Both the position numbers and the translations under genes were made by a program. Positions 27,907 through 37,094 of a DNA stretch of 64,000 nucleotides are shown piece by piece; the first letter of the stretch is position 1, and each line of letters begins with the position of its first letter. The notes under the pieces are model-generated. The model did no database searches. It saw only the letters and a list, made by a program, of their open reading frames with translations, and was not told the DNA's origin. Source of the DNA: Sulfobacillus acidophilus DSM 10332 (GTDB lineage: Bacteria; Bacillota; Sulfobacillia; Sulfobacillales; Sulfobacillaceae); assembly GCA_000237975.1 (NCBI GenBank), contig CP003179.1, positions 1,860,001-1,924,000 of the forward strand. Reading direction: 5' to 3'.

Positions 27907-28592
27907 GCTGACACCTGTCTATCCCCGATAATTCGGCCGTCTTGAATTTCCACAACCCGTTGACCCCAACCGGCCACCTTGACATCGTGGGTAATCAACA
28001 CAATGGTATGTCCTTCTCGGTGAAGGGATTGCAGGAGCTCCAACACGTCCTGACCGGTTGGGGTATCGAGATTGCCGGTCGGCTCATCCGCGAGAATTAA
28101 TGGCGGATCGGTGACTAAGGCCCGCGCAATCGCGACCCGCTGCTGTTGCCCGCCGGACAACTGATTGGGCCGATATTGCATGCGGTGCCCCAGACCGACA
28201 CGTTCGAGCGCTTGGCGGGCACGCTCCAATCGCAGGCGGCCGTCGACCCGTTGATATAAGAGCGGTAACGCGACGTTTTCAATCGCCGTCAAGGTGGGCA
28301 GCAGATTAAAACTTTGGAACACAAACCCGATTTTTTGGCGACGAATGGGGGTCAGAGCGGCCTCCCCCAACCGCGAAAGCGGTTGGTCTTCAAACCAATA
28401 TTCGCCCGCCGAGGGGAGATCGAGGCACCCCAGAATATGCATCAACGTTGATTTACCGGACCCGGAGGGGCCCATGATCGTCACATACTCTCCCGATTGA
28501 ACGGTTAAATCGATCCCGTGTAAGACTTCTAGGACCTCGGCACCGAGACGATAAGACTTTTTAACCTCTTGTAACCGGATCAGGGCATTCAT
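27903..28592 (-). CDS. ABC transporter ATPase (MacB/LolD type)
   Basis: 229-residue nucleotide-binding subunit. Walker [17 protein letters not shown]-loop [11 protein letters not shown], signature [15 protein letters not shown], Walker [12 protein letters not shown] and switch His in VLITHD are intact. Overlaps its neighbours by four bases on both sides (ATGA), so adaptor 1, ATPase and permease are made in fixed ratio. Confidence 0.95.
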   Translation of the reverse strand: MNALIRLQEVKKSYRLGAEVLEVLHGIDLTVQSGEYVTIMGPSGSGKSTLMHILGCLDLPSAGEYWFEDQPLSRLGEAALTPIRRQKIGFVFQSFNLLPTLTAIENVALPLLYQRVDGRLRLERARQALERVGLGHRMQYRPNQLSGGQQQRVAIARALVTDPPLILADEPTGNLDTPTGQDVLELLQSLHREGHTIVLITHDVKVAGWGQRVVEIQDGRIIGDRQVSA

Positions 28593-29656
28593 GTCCTAGC
28601 CCCCCCTCGTCCGAATCCGCCGCCGAGTCGCGCCAGGCCGCCTCCAAATCCAAATCCCAGTCGTCCGGTGCGACTCGTCGTTGTCGCGGCCGGATTCGGA
28701 ATCAAAATCTGCTGGTTCGCGCTGAGCCCGCTCAGAATTTCGGTATCGCTCCCGTTCGTCAACCCGACTTCGACCGGAACCGGTACGGGGATGGTTTGCG
28801 CGATAAGACGCTGGCGAAAGCTGCCCCCTCCGCCGGTAAAACCTCCGCTGCCGAAACCACCGCCTCCTGCGCCAAAACTCCCCCCGCCGAATCCCCCGCC
28901 TCCGAAGCCGCCAAACGTCGGCGGCGTTAGGCTTTTTTCAGGTACCAGCACTTCATCGGTCCCGTTGACGGTTTGAATGGCGGCCGTCGGTACGTACAAA
29001 GCATTGGATACGCTTCCGGTGTGTATCGTCGCGTTAGCGTCCATGCCGAGGAGGATACCGGAGGGATTTTGGATCGTGACGGTTACCGGAAACACCACGA
29101 CTCCGCTGGTGTTGGCGGTCCCCAATTCACCGACGGTACTGACGGTCCCCGCATAGCTTTGATTAGGGAAGGCAGGAAACGTCAAGGTCACGCTATCGCC
29201 GGTCTTGACTTGGGTAATGCTTTCTTCCGGCACCTCGAGGGTCACTTGCAACGGACTTAGATTGGCTACCGTGACCAAAACCTGGCCCGCACTGACATAG
29301 TCGCCGCCGGCCACCGCCACGTTAACCACCGTTCCGCTAATGGGCGTCGTGACGGTCGTACCATTACTCAGAGTGGCCACGGTCGCACCTGATGCCACGT
29401 TTTGGCCGAGATGGACATTCATTTGGCTGACCGCAGCCGCCGTAGGCGATTCGATTGCCGCCTCGCTGGTCGCGGTGACGGTTCCGGTGGCGCTCACGGC
29501 GCCTTGGAAAGCCCCTTCTTGTACGGTTTGGACAAAATATGCCGGGGTCGTTTGGGTCGACGAGGCCTCTGCCGGCCGCCCATGATAAACCCACAAAACG
29601 CCGCCGACGACAAGGACCGCGGCGCCAATTCCGATATATGTGCGGCGTGTAGCCAT
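28589..29656 (-). CDS. Periplasmic-adaptor-type subunit with Gly-rich insert, first in operon
   Basis: 355 residues. N-terminal anchor (YIGIGAAVLVVGGVLWVYHG), barrel-sandwich halves (QGAVSATGTVTATSEAAIE and TTPISGTVVNVAVAGGDYV) and a beta-barrel as in RND/MacA adaptors. Near residue 245-285 it carries a repeat made almost only of Gly, Phe and Ser (FGGFGGGGFGGGSFGAGGGG and onward), and the C-terminus is again Gly-rich (FGFGGGLARLGG). These look like disordered spacers, perhaps reaching through a thick wall. SD AAGGAG precedes ATG 29656. It is only distantly similar to the second adaptor. Confidence 0.82.
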   Translation of the reverse strand: MATRRTYIGIGAAVLVVGGVLWVYHGRPAEASSTQTTPAYFVQTVQEGAFQGAVSATGTVTATSEAAIESPTAAAVSQMNVHLGQNVASGATVATLSNGTTVTTPISGTVVNVAVAGGDYVSAGQVLVTVANLSPLQVTLEVPEESITQVKTGDSVTLTFPAFPNQSYAGTVSTVGELGTANTSGVVVFPVTVTIQNPSGILLGMDANATIHTGSVSNALYVPTAAIQTVNGTDEVLVPEKSLTPPTFGGFGGGGFGGGSFGAGGGGFGSGGFTGGGGSFRQRLIAQTIPVPVPVEVGLTNGSDTEILSGLSANQQILIPNPAATTTSRTGRLGFGFGGGLARLGGGFGRGGART

Positions 29657-29744
29657 TGTGTTATCTCCTTAACCCAAAATCCATGACTAACCCGTCAGCG
29701 AGTTATTGAGGACAGGGTAAGGCAAAAATGTTACCAAATTATTG

Positions 29745-29775
29745 CGAAAACCCCTCGCGGGCCATCCGCGAGGGG
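29745..29775 (-). terminator. Rho-independent terminator after SASP 2
   Basis: On the minus strand CCCCTCGCGG pairs perfectly with CCGCGAGGGG around ATGGC, followed by TTTTCGC. It closes the SASP gene and separates it from the exporter operon. Confidence 0.85.
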
Positions 29776-29780
29776 ACTTC

Positions 29781-30002
29781 TTACGATTCGGTTTGCGAGT
29801 CGTGCGCGAGGTCGGCCTCCGCTCGTTTAATTAAACGGCGGACCATATGACCGCCGATTGCCCCCACTTCCCGTGTGGTCATATTGCCCCAACCTTCGCG
29901 GGCAATTTTCTCCTCGAGTCCGAGGTCTTCGGCAACTTCATATTTGAGCTGATCAAGCGCCCGCTCGGATTTGGGAAGAAGCGGACGATGGGTATGGGCC
30001 AT
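29781..30002 (-). CDS. Small acid-soluble spore protein, alpha/beta type (second)
   Basis: 73 residues from ATG 30002 behind GGGGAGGTG. Family blocks: LKYEVAEDLGLEEKI and TREVGAIGGHMVRRLIKRAE. Compared with the first SASP it has an extended acidic tail (DLAHDSQTES). Protects spore DNA; expected to be expressed in the forespore, but I find no clear SigG promoter. Confidence 0.9.
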   Translation of the reverse strand: MAHTHRPLLPKSERALDQLKYEVAEDLGLEEKIAREGWGNMTTREVGAIGGHMVRRLIKRAEADLAHDSQTES

Positions 30003-30045
30003 TACCACCACCTCCCCGAGGGTAGTCTGGCCAAATTCCTTAACT

Positions 30046-30813
30046 TTAGCCCCACCGTTCGGGTACCGAAACTTCGGGCAATCGGGCCAATAACGACTCG
30101 TTGACCCAATTCATGGATAAGGGCGTCAAGGTAATAAACCCCCGATGGTGAAGGGCCACATCGGTTTCCTCTTCATCCAGCCGATCGATGCGTTCGCCCG
30201 ATATCCAATAATATTCTCGCCCATGAGGATCTTGGCCTTTTTGAAATTCATTGGCATAATCCCGTTGCCCCAACGGAGCTCCTTTCATCACGCGCGGGCG
30301 ACCATGGCGGGGATCCGGAAAATTGATGTTATAGAGGGTCCCCGGGGGCGGCGGTACAAAGTCCGGACCGGTAATCCACCAGCGAATAAACTGGGCGGCC
30401 CATTCAAACGCCGCGTCGTGCCCGTTATCGAGCGAAAGCGCCATCGCCGGCACCCCGAGCAACATCGCTTCCACCGCGGCGGAGACGGTTCCGGAGTAGA
30501 ACACGTCTTTGCCCAAGTTGGATCCTTGGTTAATGCCCGACAAAACCAAGTCCGGCGCCTCGTCCAGCAACGCGCCGATACCCAATTTGACACAATCCGC
30601 CGGGGTTCCGTTCACCCGCCATCCATAACTGGAGGGACTCCAATCCACCCGACGGGGATATAAGGGTTTATGCATGGTAATCGCATGACCGGAGGCGCTG
30701 CGTTGGCCTTCGGGAGCCACTACCACGACCTGGCCGAGCGGTTCAAGTACCCGCCGTAAAATCGTTAGACCCGTCGCGTAAAATCCGTCATCATTACTCA
30801 GCAAAATGCGCAT
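30046..30813 (-). CDS. surE: 5'/3'-nucleotidase SurE
   Basis: Metal-dependent phosphatase acting on nucleoside monophosphates. Starts at ATG 30813 (GAGGAA four bases upstream), product MRILLSNDDGFYATGL with the Asn-Asp-Asp metal motif at residues 7-9; further blocks VVAPEGQRSASGHAIT and DLVLSGINQGSNLGKDVFYSGTVSAA are diagnostic. 255 residues. Starts 20 bases inside the end of the dinG-like gene, so it is co-translated with it. Confidence 0.95.
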   Translation of the reverse strand: MRILLSNDDGFYATGLTILRRVLEPLGQVVVVAPEGQRSASGHAITMHKPLYPRRVDWSPSSYGWRVNGTPADCVKLGIGALLDEAPDLVLSGINQGSNLGKDVFYSGTVSAAVEAMLLGVPAMALSLDNGHDAAFEWAAQFIRWWITGPDFVPPPPGTLYNINFPDPRHGRPRVMKGAPLGQRDYANEFQKGQDPHGREYYWISGERIDRLDEEETDVALHHRGFITLTPLSMNWVNESLLARLPEVSVPERWG

Positions 30814-33505
30814 GCTGTTCCTCCCAAAAAGCGGTGATCCGTTCCGGCAACGACGCGATCGGCAAATTGACCCAGGGAACAGCCGGTAACGCCTGCAAAA
30901 ACGTCGCGGCATAGCGCGTCCGGGTCGGCTGAATGCGAGGATCAAACACCACCACCACTCCGCGATCGGACTTGGTACGAATCAGGCGACCAAACCCCTG
31001 TTGGAAGCGGATGATCGCATCGGGTAAAGAACGCGTCCAAAAGGGAGATTTCCCCTGCTGGCGAATCCGCTCATGGCGGGCTTCCTCTAACGGCTCGCCC
31101 GGCGCCCGAAAAGGCAGGCGTGCAAGAACCACGATTTCCAGCGCTTGTCCCGGGATATCCACGCCTTCCCAAAGGCTCGCCGTGCCAAGCAATACGGACC
31201 GCCCGTTTTGCCGAAACTGTTCCACAATCAGTCGCGGTGGACCATCGATACCTTGTGCCAGAGTCTGAATCCCCTGTTCTTCCAACGGCGCGCGAATACG
31301 CCAGGCTAATTGACCGACACTCCGATTGGAGGTGAGCAGCACCAGCATGCGTCCACCGCGAATCGGAGCGGTTTGGATAAGAAAGGCCGCCAGCGCATCC
31401 CAATATTCGGGTTCGCGCGGATCCGGCGCATCTTGGGCCAAGAATAGGCGGGCCTGATGGTCCCAATCAAATGGGGACGGCACCGAAACCGTGGCCAAGC
31501 GGGACGGATCAATCCCGAGCCATTCGGCCAAATACGGCGTTCGGCCGGAAAGCCCCAAAGTCGCCGAGGTTAAGGTGGCACTTGTTACCGTCTGCCATAA
31601 ATGCCGGTCGAGTAAGGGGCCGATTTCAACCCAGCTCCATCGCAATGTCACCTCCGGGTTCCCGTCGGACCATTGATGGATTTCCCACCAGGACACCCGC
31701 TCGTCATCGATTTGACCCCATCGGCTCAGATTGTGAGCCGTTTCGGGAAAATCTTTCAACCACTGGGCCAGCCGCCATAAGGCGCGGTCGTCGCTCAAAT
31801 GCGCACCATATCGACTCTCCAACTCGGCCAGGAGTGTTTGCACACCGCCATCGGCTTCCGCCAGCGTGTCAAGAAGGCGATTCCATTGGCGTTCTGTGTC
31901 CCGGGTTTGCCACAGTTGCCGGCGTTCACGATCTAAGCGGACCATACGCGTATCATATTCCGACGGGGGTGATTCGACGACCAGCAATTGGGCCCATTCT
32001 CCCAGCGATTGGCCCAGTTGTTGGAATTGGTGTTGCAGATCGTAGAATAGCGGCAACAGATCAGGATGCCATTGGGCTCGTTGGGCGATGGCCGACCTCC
32101 CCTCGAACATCTCCCGGAGTTGCTTTAACCAACGATATATCGGAAACTCAAAGCCGAATCCGCGTTCCACCACTTCTCCCAAATGATGGGCTTCATCGAT
32201 GATGACATGCGAAAACTCCGGGAGAGCGCGGCCCGTCATTAAATGGGCGACTAACAGCGCATGGTTGACAATCAGGACATGGCTCGACTCGGCATCCCGT
32301 CGTGACCGGCGCATAAAACACGGGCCCGCATAGGGGCAACGAGGGCCGATGCAGTGATCCATATCCACCTCCACCTCGCGCCAGAGCGCGTCCCAGGTGG
32401 CGTTTCCGGCCGTATCGCTCCCGTCTCCGCGGTCGGTCACCGCGATATAGGTTAAAAGACGTGCCAAGGCCCAGCGCCGCTCCGCCGCTTCCCCTAGAAC
32501 ATGCCAGTCGTCACGCACCTGGTGAGCCCGTAAAAGACATAGATAGCGACCGCGGCCCTTGAGCAATACCGCTCGGGCGGGCAGTCCTTGGGATGCGAGG
32601 GGCCAATCTCGCTGCCATAATTGTTCCTGTAATGCCAAAGTATGGGTGGCGACGACCACCCGCGTCCCGTTCGTCAGGGCCTGACGTAGGGCGGGAATCA
32701 GATAGGCGAGGCTTTTGCCCGTGCCGGTCCCGGCCTGGGCCAAAAGAATTTCCCCTTCGCGCATCGCCTGGTCCACCCGTTGGAGAATGGCGAGTTGTTC
32801 CGGCCGATGGTCCCAACGAACATCGGGACCCACGTGTTGCCCCAACTCGTGTAGCCGTTGGGCGACGTCCCAATTCACGGGCACCGGATCCGGCATCGGG
32901 TCCGGTTCGGGCTCCGGGGACGGATGATCCAACGGCGACAGCACGTCATCCTCGGGACCTGGAGACGAAGAAATAGCCCACCAGTGCCATTCCGACCCTA
33001 AAATCCGTGCCAAATCCGTTTGGGTGGAAACGGGTAATCGGCCGAGAGCCCGGCGAATCTCGTGAAGCAAGGTTTCGGTTAAGTCTACATCCGTTTCGGC
33101 GTCGTGCAAATCGCCGATGGCCTCCGGGAAAAAGTCCGCCAGTCGGTAATGCGTGCGCGTCGGAAACGCAATGCGGGCCCACTCTAACGTGTCGATCCAC
33201 TGCTTGACCCGAACGCCCTGCCTTTCTAAAAAAGCGAGATCAAATCGCACATTATGGCCGACTACGGTTGTTTCCGACAACCAGGGGATAACCTCCGGCA
33301 ATACGACGGCTAAAGGCGGAGCCTGACGGATAGCGTCCAAATCCGCTCGCGTGAGCCGGCGTATCGGTTCCGGAATCGCAACCCCTGGATTAATCCACGT
33401 CGTCCAGCGACGGCCATCGGAATGGCGCAGGGCTATTTGAAAAATTTGATCGCGGGCCGGGCCCACACCGGTGGTTTCCAAATCCAATACGACATAAGGC
33501 TCCAT
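30794..33505 (-). CDS. dinG: DinG-like helicase with N-terminal DEDD exonuclease
   Basis: About 903 residues. Residues 1-170 are a DnaQ-type 3'-5' exonuclease (VVLDLETTGVG, VGHNVRFDLAFLER, HDAETDVDLT). Residues ~225 onward form an XPD/DinG superfamily 2 helicase: Walker A AQAGTGTGKSLAYLIP, DEAH box VIIDEAHHLGE, and late motifs GTASLWEGVDIPG and QGFGRLIRTKSDRG. Four cysteines (GRYLC, then DHCIGPRCPYAGPC) fit the [4Fe-4S] site. This exonuclease fusion is the usual Firmicute form. Starting Met at 33505 behind GAGG. Confidence 0.94.
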   Translation of the reverse strand: MEPYVVLDLETTGVGPARDQIFQIALRHSDGRRWTTWINPGVAIPEPIRRLTRADLDAIRQAPPLAVVLPEVIPWLSETTVVGHNVRFDLAFLERQGVRVKQWIDTLEWARIAFPTRTHYRLADFFPEAIGDLHDAETDVDLTETLLHEIRRALGRLPVSTQTDLARILGSEWHWWAISSSPGPEDDVLSPLDHPSPEPEPDPMPDPVPVNWDVAQRLHELGQHVGPDVRWDHRPEQLAILQRVDQAMREGEILLAQAGTGTGKSLAYLIPALRQALTNGTRVVVATHTLALQEQLWQRDWPLASQGLPARAVLLKGRGRYLCLLRAHQVRDDWHVLGEAAERRWALARLLTYIAVTDRGDGSDTAGNATWDALWREVEVDMDHCIGPRCPYAGPCFMRRSRRDAESSHVLIVNHALLVAHLMTGRALPEFSHVIIDEAHHLGEVVERGFGFEFPIYRWLKQLREMFEGRSAIAQRAQWHPDLLPLFYDLQHQFQQLGQSLGEWAQLLVVESPPSEYDTRMVRLDRERRQLWQTRDTERQWNRLLDTLAEADGGVQTLLAELESRYGAHLSDDRALWRLAQWLKDFPETAHNLSRWGQIDDERVSWWEIHQWSDGNPEVTLRWSWVEIGPLLDRHLWQTVTSATLTSATLGLSGRTPYLAEWLGIDPSRLATVSVPSPFDWDHQARLFLAQDAPDPREPEYWDALAAFLIQTAPIRGGRMLVLLTSNRSVGQLAWRIRAPLEEQGIQTLAQGIDGPPRLIVEQFRQNGRSVLLGTASLWEGVDIPGQALEIVVLARLPFRAPGEPLEEARHERIRQQGKSPFWTRSLPDAIIRFQQGFGRLIRTKSDRGVVVVFDPRIQPTRTRYAATFLQALPAVPWVNLPIASLPERITAFWEEQHAHFAE

Positions 33506-33608
33506 GCATCCCGTCCTCACTCTGGGCTTTCTCTTAGTGTAACACGGGTATGTCGGATAAGGCTGTCGGGCATCTTAACCGTAATCCCAGCGAAAAGAGG
33601 CGATTCCT

Positions 33609-33947
33609 ATGGATGAACGGAATATTTTAGCAACCTTCACCGACTACGAGCGGGCCGAACAATGCCAAAAAGCCCTCCATCAGGCCGGATTTGCCATCGT
33701 GCAAATTGATCAGGTGAGTTCGGAAGATCCCGATCGGTTAAACCAGTTAACCACGATGCCGATGGTGGAATGGGGCCGTTACGGCTATCAACCCGACACG
33801 CTGGACGATAAATGGACGGCGGCATCATCTTGGGATAATCCGGAAGGCCTCATCTGGGGAGAATCTTGGCTCTTAACCGCGGTCGTGCCGGAATCCCGCG
33901 GTGATGAAGCCGAACATCTTATCCGGCAATTCGGCGGGCACATTTAG
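33609..33947 (+). CDS. Hypothetical 112-residue protein
   Basis: Short acidic soluble protein with SD AGAGGCG and ATG 33609. N-terminal NILATFTDYERAEQCQKALHQAGF and C-terminal TAVVPESRGDEAEHLIRQFGGHI look like one ferredoxin-like alpha-beta unit similar to proteins related to general stress protein 17M; this is a weak impression. No operon partner; it borders the decayed region to its right. Confidence 0.6.
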   Translation: MDERNILATFTDYERAEQCQKALHQAGFAIVQIDQVSSEDPDRLNQLTTMPMVEWGRYGYQPDTLDDKWTAASSWDNPEGLIWGESWLLTAVVPESRGDEAEHLIRQFGGHI

Positions 33948-34037
33948 GGGATCACCCGGTTCCCTATTAAAACCCCGAGGAGCCCTTCTACTATTCCAGT
34001 AGATCGATTCCTTAATACGTGACTTAGTGAGGGCGTT

Positions 34038-34249
34038 ATGTACATGGTGAATAAAACCATCACGCAGGTTTGGCCGATGTCCGCCTCACGGCGTCGCTCC
34101 TCACTCTCCTTCACCGACGAGGATCGTGCCTACTTGAAACAGCGGGCGCACAACCACTCGGCGCGATTGCGGACCGACTGCAGATGGCCCGTAATGCCGT
34201 GCGCCGGTGCGTCGGGAAAGCGCTCGCTCTGGGGCCCCGCCAAGCGTGA
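34038..34249 (+). pseudogene. Remnant of IS630-like transposase N-terminus
   Basis: Frame from ATG 34038 reads SLSFTDEDRAYLKQRA, like the start of IS630-type transposases. The similarity then continues in another frame from about 34157 (LGAIADRLQMARNAVRRCVG), a helix-turn-helix of the I-A-x-x-L-x-x-x-x-x-x-V-x-R-W type, until TGA 34247. So there is at least one frameshift and the catalytic DDE part is missing. No terminal inverted repeats found. The assignment rests on short matches only. Confidence 0.4.
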
Positions 34250-34479
34250 AGGATGTGGGCTTGGCCCCGGAATTTTGGTTCGGAATCGGTGGGCTGATTC
34301 TGCAGCGCACCCCCTTCTGCGTTTGGAATAGCCGTTCTCCAAGGATCGAAGCCCCGGCGACAGCATTCGCCTAGCCTCGGGCCAACAATTCGGCATAATT
34401 TATTCAAGAGAAACCTATGTATGATTTTTGTCTTTTAGATTAACGAAAACCTATTGTTTTCATCAACCGCCGTCCAGGT

Positions 34480-34745
34480 TGTTCAGCTAGGAGGTGTTTG
34501 ATCACACGATCGGCACGACCGTCTTGGCCCTAGGCTGGTGATTTTTACGGGACCTATTGGCTCATCCGAATCGTGTGGTGGCGGAGGCCGAATTAATTGC
34601 TCATTTGTGGCCTGGGGAAGCGTATCAAACCACTGCTGACCTCTATCGGCATATCTACCCCATTTCACAGGATCTGGAACCCGATCCCCGTCACCCGCGC
34701 TTCCCGCTGACCCGGCGTGAGAGAGGGTACCTGTTCGTAGTCCCC
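34480..34745 (+). pseudogene. Fragment of an OmpR/PhoB-type winged-helix DNA-binding domain
   Basis: The frame gives FLRDLLAHPNRVVAEAELIA, then HLWPGEA, TTADLYRHIY and LEPDPRHPRF followed by RERGYLF, which matches the C-terminal DNA-binding domain of response regulators or SARP-type regulators from the first helix to the wing. It is interrupted by an in-frame TGA before the first helix (LALGW-stop-FLRDLL). No receiver domain is left upstream. A decayed gene. Confidence 0.6.
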
Positions 34746-35005
34746 CCGCCCCAGTACTTAAATCGGAACGTCAGCTGAACATCCCCCAGAAGAAAAGCGG
34801 AAGATGAGTGGCAGACTGTTGTCGGTTCCCTGTCGGGCTCGCTCGAGGAGATGGCGGTTTTTAAGTACAAGAAGCGCCGCTCTACGCCCTGCAAAGACTT
34901 GAAGGTTATCGCCACCTATTATTTGAAGGTCCCGTCTAAGCAAACAGGAACCGCCAGAGCAAACTGGCAACGTGGTCCATGGAGATCGGCTGCGCACGGA
35001 ACTGC
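34746..35005. other. Decayed stretch without recognisable gene
   Basis: Open frames exist on both strands but none has a ribosome site or a family pattern that I recognise. One short frame near 34880-34935 (LYALQRLEGYRHLLFEGPV) looks protein-like but has no start and ends in a stop, so it may be another fragment. The region lies between pseudogene remnants. Confidence 0.4.
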
Positions 35006-35236
35006 TCACCGACACATATCGGCCCCACCCGGCGCGGCGCATCTACGGTGCATCATCGGCTCCTCATGAAGGCGGTGAAACGCCGGATTGCGGAACTCCG
35101 ATTTCGCCAGGTGATCCGGATCCGCTATCCCCAAATCGATTAAATCGTTGTGTACCAATGCCATTTTCTCAATCAAAACTCCGAGTTCATGTGGTGGACC
35201 AAAGTCCACCATTTCCATACGTTTCGCCAATTTCAT
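35006..35236 (-). pseudogene. Fragment resembling the N-terminus of a class I aminotransferase
   Basis: From ATG 35236 the frame reads MKLAKRMEMVDFGP and then NDLIDLGIADPDHLAKSEF, similar to the L-AKR-x start and VIDLGIGDPD block of class I/II aminotransferases such as LL-diaminopimelate aminotransferase. It loses similarity after about 50 residues and ends at 35006; the PLP-binding core is absent. Probably a truncated remnant. Confidence 0.4.
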
Positions 35237-35284
35237 TCGAATAGCTCCCCAAAACCAGGATAACAAACATTGTCCTGTTATCGG

Positions 35285-35734
35285 TCACTTTCCCTTTCCT
35301 TTCGATTGCCCTAGATACTTCTTGAATCCCACCATGGCATCACTGACGTACCCGGCTCGTTTGAACAAGGCATGGCCCCCATGTCTCTCCGCACCGCTCA
35401 CCAACATGATCTTGGTGCAGTGTCTCGCGCGGCAAACGGTTTCAATATGGTGCAATAAACGCATGCCGACTCCTTTCCGACGGTGGCGACTGTCCACGAT
35501 CACGTTTTCTACGACAGCAAAGGGCTGGTTATTAAACATTGCATCCATGCAAATTCCGAGTTGCGCAGTTCCCAGTACCAAGCCCGAGTCATCACAAACA
35601 AACAGAAAGTTGTCGTCGTCTTTGAGAAAACGTTCAATTTGAGTCGACGTTACCAAAACGTTACGGGAAACCAATTCTTCATAGAGTGATTGCAATGCAT
35701 TGCGATCACTAGCAAGCGCCTCACGGATTACCAC
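35285..35734 (-). CDS. GNAT-family N-acetyltransferase
   Basis: Acetyl-CoA-dependent transferase of 149 residues; substrate unknown. Acetyl-CoA-binding segment VENVIVDSRHRRKGVGMRLLHHIE (R/Q-x-x-G-x-G/A motif), preceding strand VLGTAQLGICMDAM, and late ALFKRAGYVS are typical. The GTG start 35734 lies four bases after the stop of the preceding small gene. Base composition is visibly poorer in G+C than in the surrounding operons, suggesting recent acquisition. Confidence 0.8.
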   Translation of the reverse strand: MVIREALASDRNALQSLYEELVSRNVLVTSTQIERFLKDDDNFLFVCDDSGLVLGTAQLGICMDAMFNNQPFAVVENVIVDSRHRRKGVGMRLLHHIETVCRARHCTKIMLVSGAERHGGHALFKRAGYVSDAMVGFKKYLGQSKGKGK

Positions 35735-35737
35735 CGT

Positions 35738-35995
35738 TCACCAGCTCTCTTTCATATGCGGCACAGCCCACAAGCCTTTTTTGAGACCACTAAGCAGTCC
35801 ATCTACCATGACTAAACTAAACTTTCTAAACCAGTATGTGTAAGGGGGTGCAGTTTCCGGAAACCTTATTTTCGTTTCTACAACCTCTTCTCCTGGTTTA
35901 ATGAGAACGGGACAGTATTGATTGTCATAAGTAACACCAATGTCGTTTCCAGCACTGATCATAGCCGACATAAACCAGAAAAACAGCGTTCGCAT
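35738..35995 (-). CDS. Hypothetical 85-residue protein coupled to the GNAT gene
   Basis: ATG 35995 behind TAGGAGT. Begins with a hydrophobic stretch (TLFFWFMSAMISAGNDIG) and has an aromatic-rich middle (PPYTYWFRKFSLVMVDGLL). Family not recognised. It ends three bases before the GNAT start, so the two are one unit with shared, AT-richer composition. Confidence 0.5.
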   Translation of the reverse strand: MRTLFFWFMSAMISAGNDIGVTYDNQYCPVLIKPGEEVVETKIRFPETAPPYTYWFRKFSLVMVDGLLSGLKKGLWAVPHMKESW

Positions 35996-36224
35996 AAGAA
36001 TACTCCTATAATGGGTTGTGGAATAACGGACTTACACAAGTAATAAGGCTTAGAACCCATTCGGAAGTGTTCATTGCGCCCCCAGGTCGAGTCCATGTTC
36101 CTCGATCGGGGCTGTAGATGCCGAGTCGTCCGCTGACCGAAATCATCCTGGGCAACCCATGAAATCCCCTATTCCACCGGATATAACGCAGTTTAACGCG
36201 TTTTCGTTACAGTAGCCAAAATTC

Positions 36225-37022
36225 CTAAGAGGATCGAAACGACGCGGCAATCGTAATCGCTTGCGGAATGCCGTGAGCCGCATCGGCGGTCGATCCGTCA
36301 ACGCCACCATATATAAACCACGTCATCGTGCCTTGCGTCCAAGAAATCTCGAGAAGGTTCTGGGATAAATCCACCGCCACGAGCCCCGTATGGTGAACCC
36401 AGCCCCGGGGGGCCTGTTCCAGCGCGTGAATCAGAATCCGTGTCACCGCGATTTCCTGCGACGCGCTACCTCCCCGCACCTCCACGATCCACGGGCCCAT
36501 ATTCGTCACCGCCGCGTCGGGCCACACGGCCGTATAGACCCGGCCGACCAAGACAGTCTGGGGTTGCTGACCGGCAACGCCTCCAAAGGCGCCGTACACC
36601 GTGGGCGTCAACACGCCCATGGGCATCGCCAGCGGCGTCGGGCCTTGTCGCGGTCGCCACTGAGCGCCCCCAAACGTCCAGGAGGCAGAACCATTGTCAA
36701 AATCGACCGTAATGGAATAGGCCGATGCCGGGAGAAAAAATCCCGCCCCGCTGGTCACCACATGGGACGCAACGGCTTCCGCTGTCGAAGAAATCGTGAA
36801 AGCCGGCCAGATCGTCGGCGCGGCCAAGGGCATCGCGGTCCGTTGGCGGACCCATTGTAAGGCCCGATTGACGGGCGGATAGGCGGTATGTGGAATCCCG
36901 GTTAACGGCGAGTGGGCCGGACTTCCGGCTATGGGGGCGGCGGGGCCACAACCCGCTAATCCCGTGAGGCCGACCGCCAAGAGGGTGCCGGCTGCGATGA
37001 CCCGCGGACCATACCGCCACAT
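36225..37022 (-). CDS. Hypothetical lipoprotein
   Basis: 265 residues with a lipoprotein signal (LLAVGLTGLAGCGPAAP). The mature part is rich in Ala, Thr, Val and Trp with beta-strand character, and contains no further motif that I recognise. ATG 37022 behind GGGAGGG. It is intact although it sits between the decayed patch and a broken primase-like gene. Confidence 0.55.
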   Translation of the reverse strand: MWRYGPRVIAAGTLLAVGLTGLAGCGPAAPIAGSPAHSPLTGIPHTAYPPVNRALQWVRQRTAMPLAAPTIWPAFTISSTAEAVASHVVTSGAGFFLPASAYSITVDFDNGSASWTFGGAQWRPRQGPTPLAMPMGVLTPTVYGAFGGVAGQQPQTVLVGRVYTAVWPDAAVTNMGPWIVEVRGGSASQEIAVTRILIHALEQAPRGWVHHTGLVAVDLSQNLLEISWTQGTMTWFIYGGVDGSTADAAHGIPQAITIAASFRSS

Positions 37023-37094
37023 GAGTAACCCTCCCGCCGGGGATCCGTTAAGAACAATGATAGCAAAACCCGCTATCGGCGGGACGCCGTCGGG

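Noticed and set aside
34758-35042. Open frame of 94 residues on the minus strand in the decayed region
   Set aside because: No SD and no family similarity; composition looks random.
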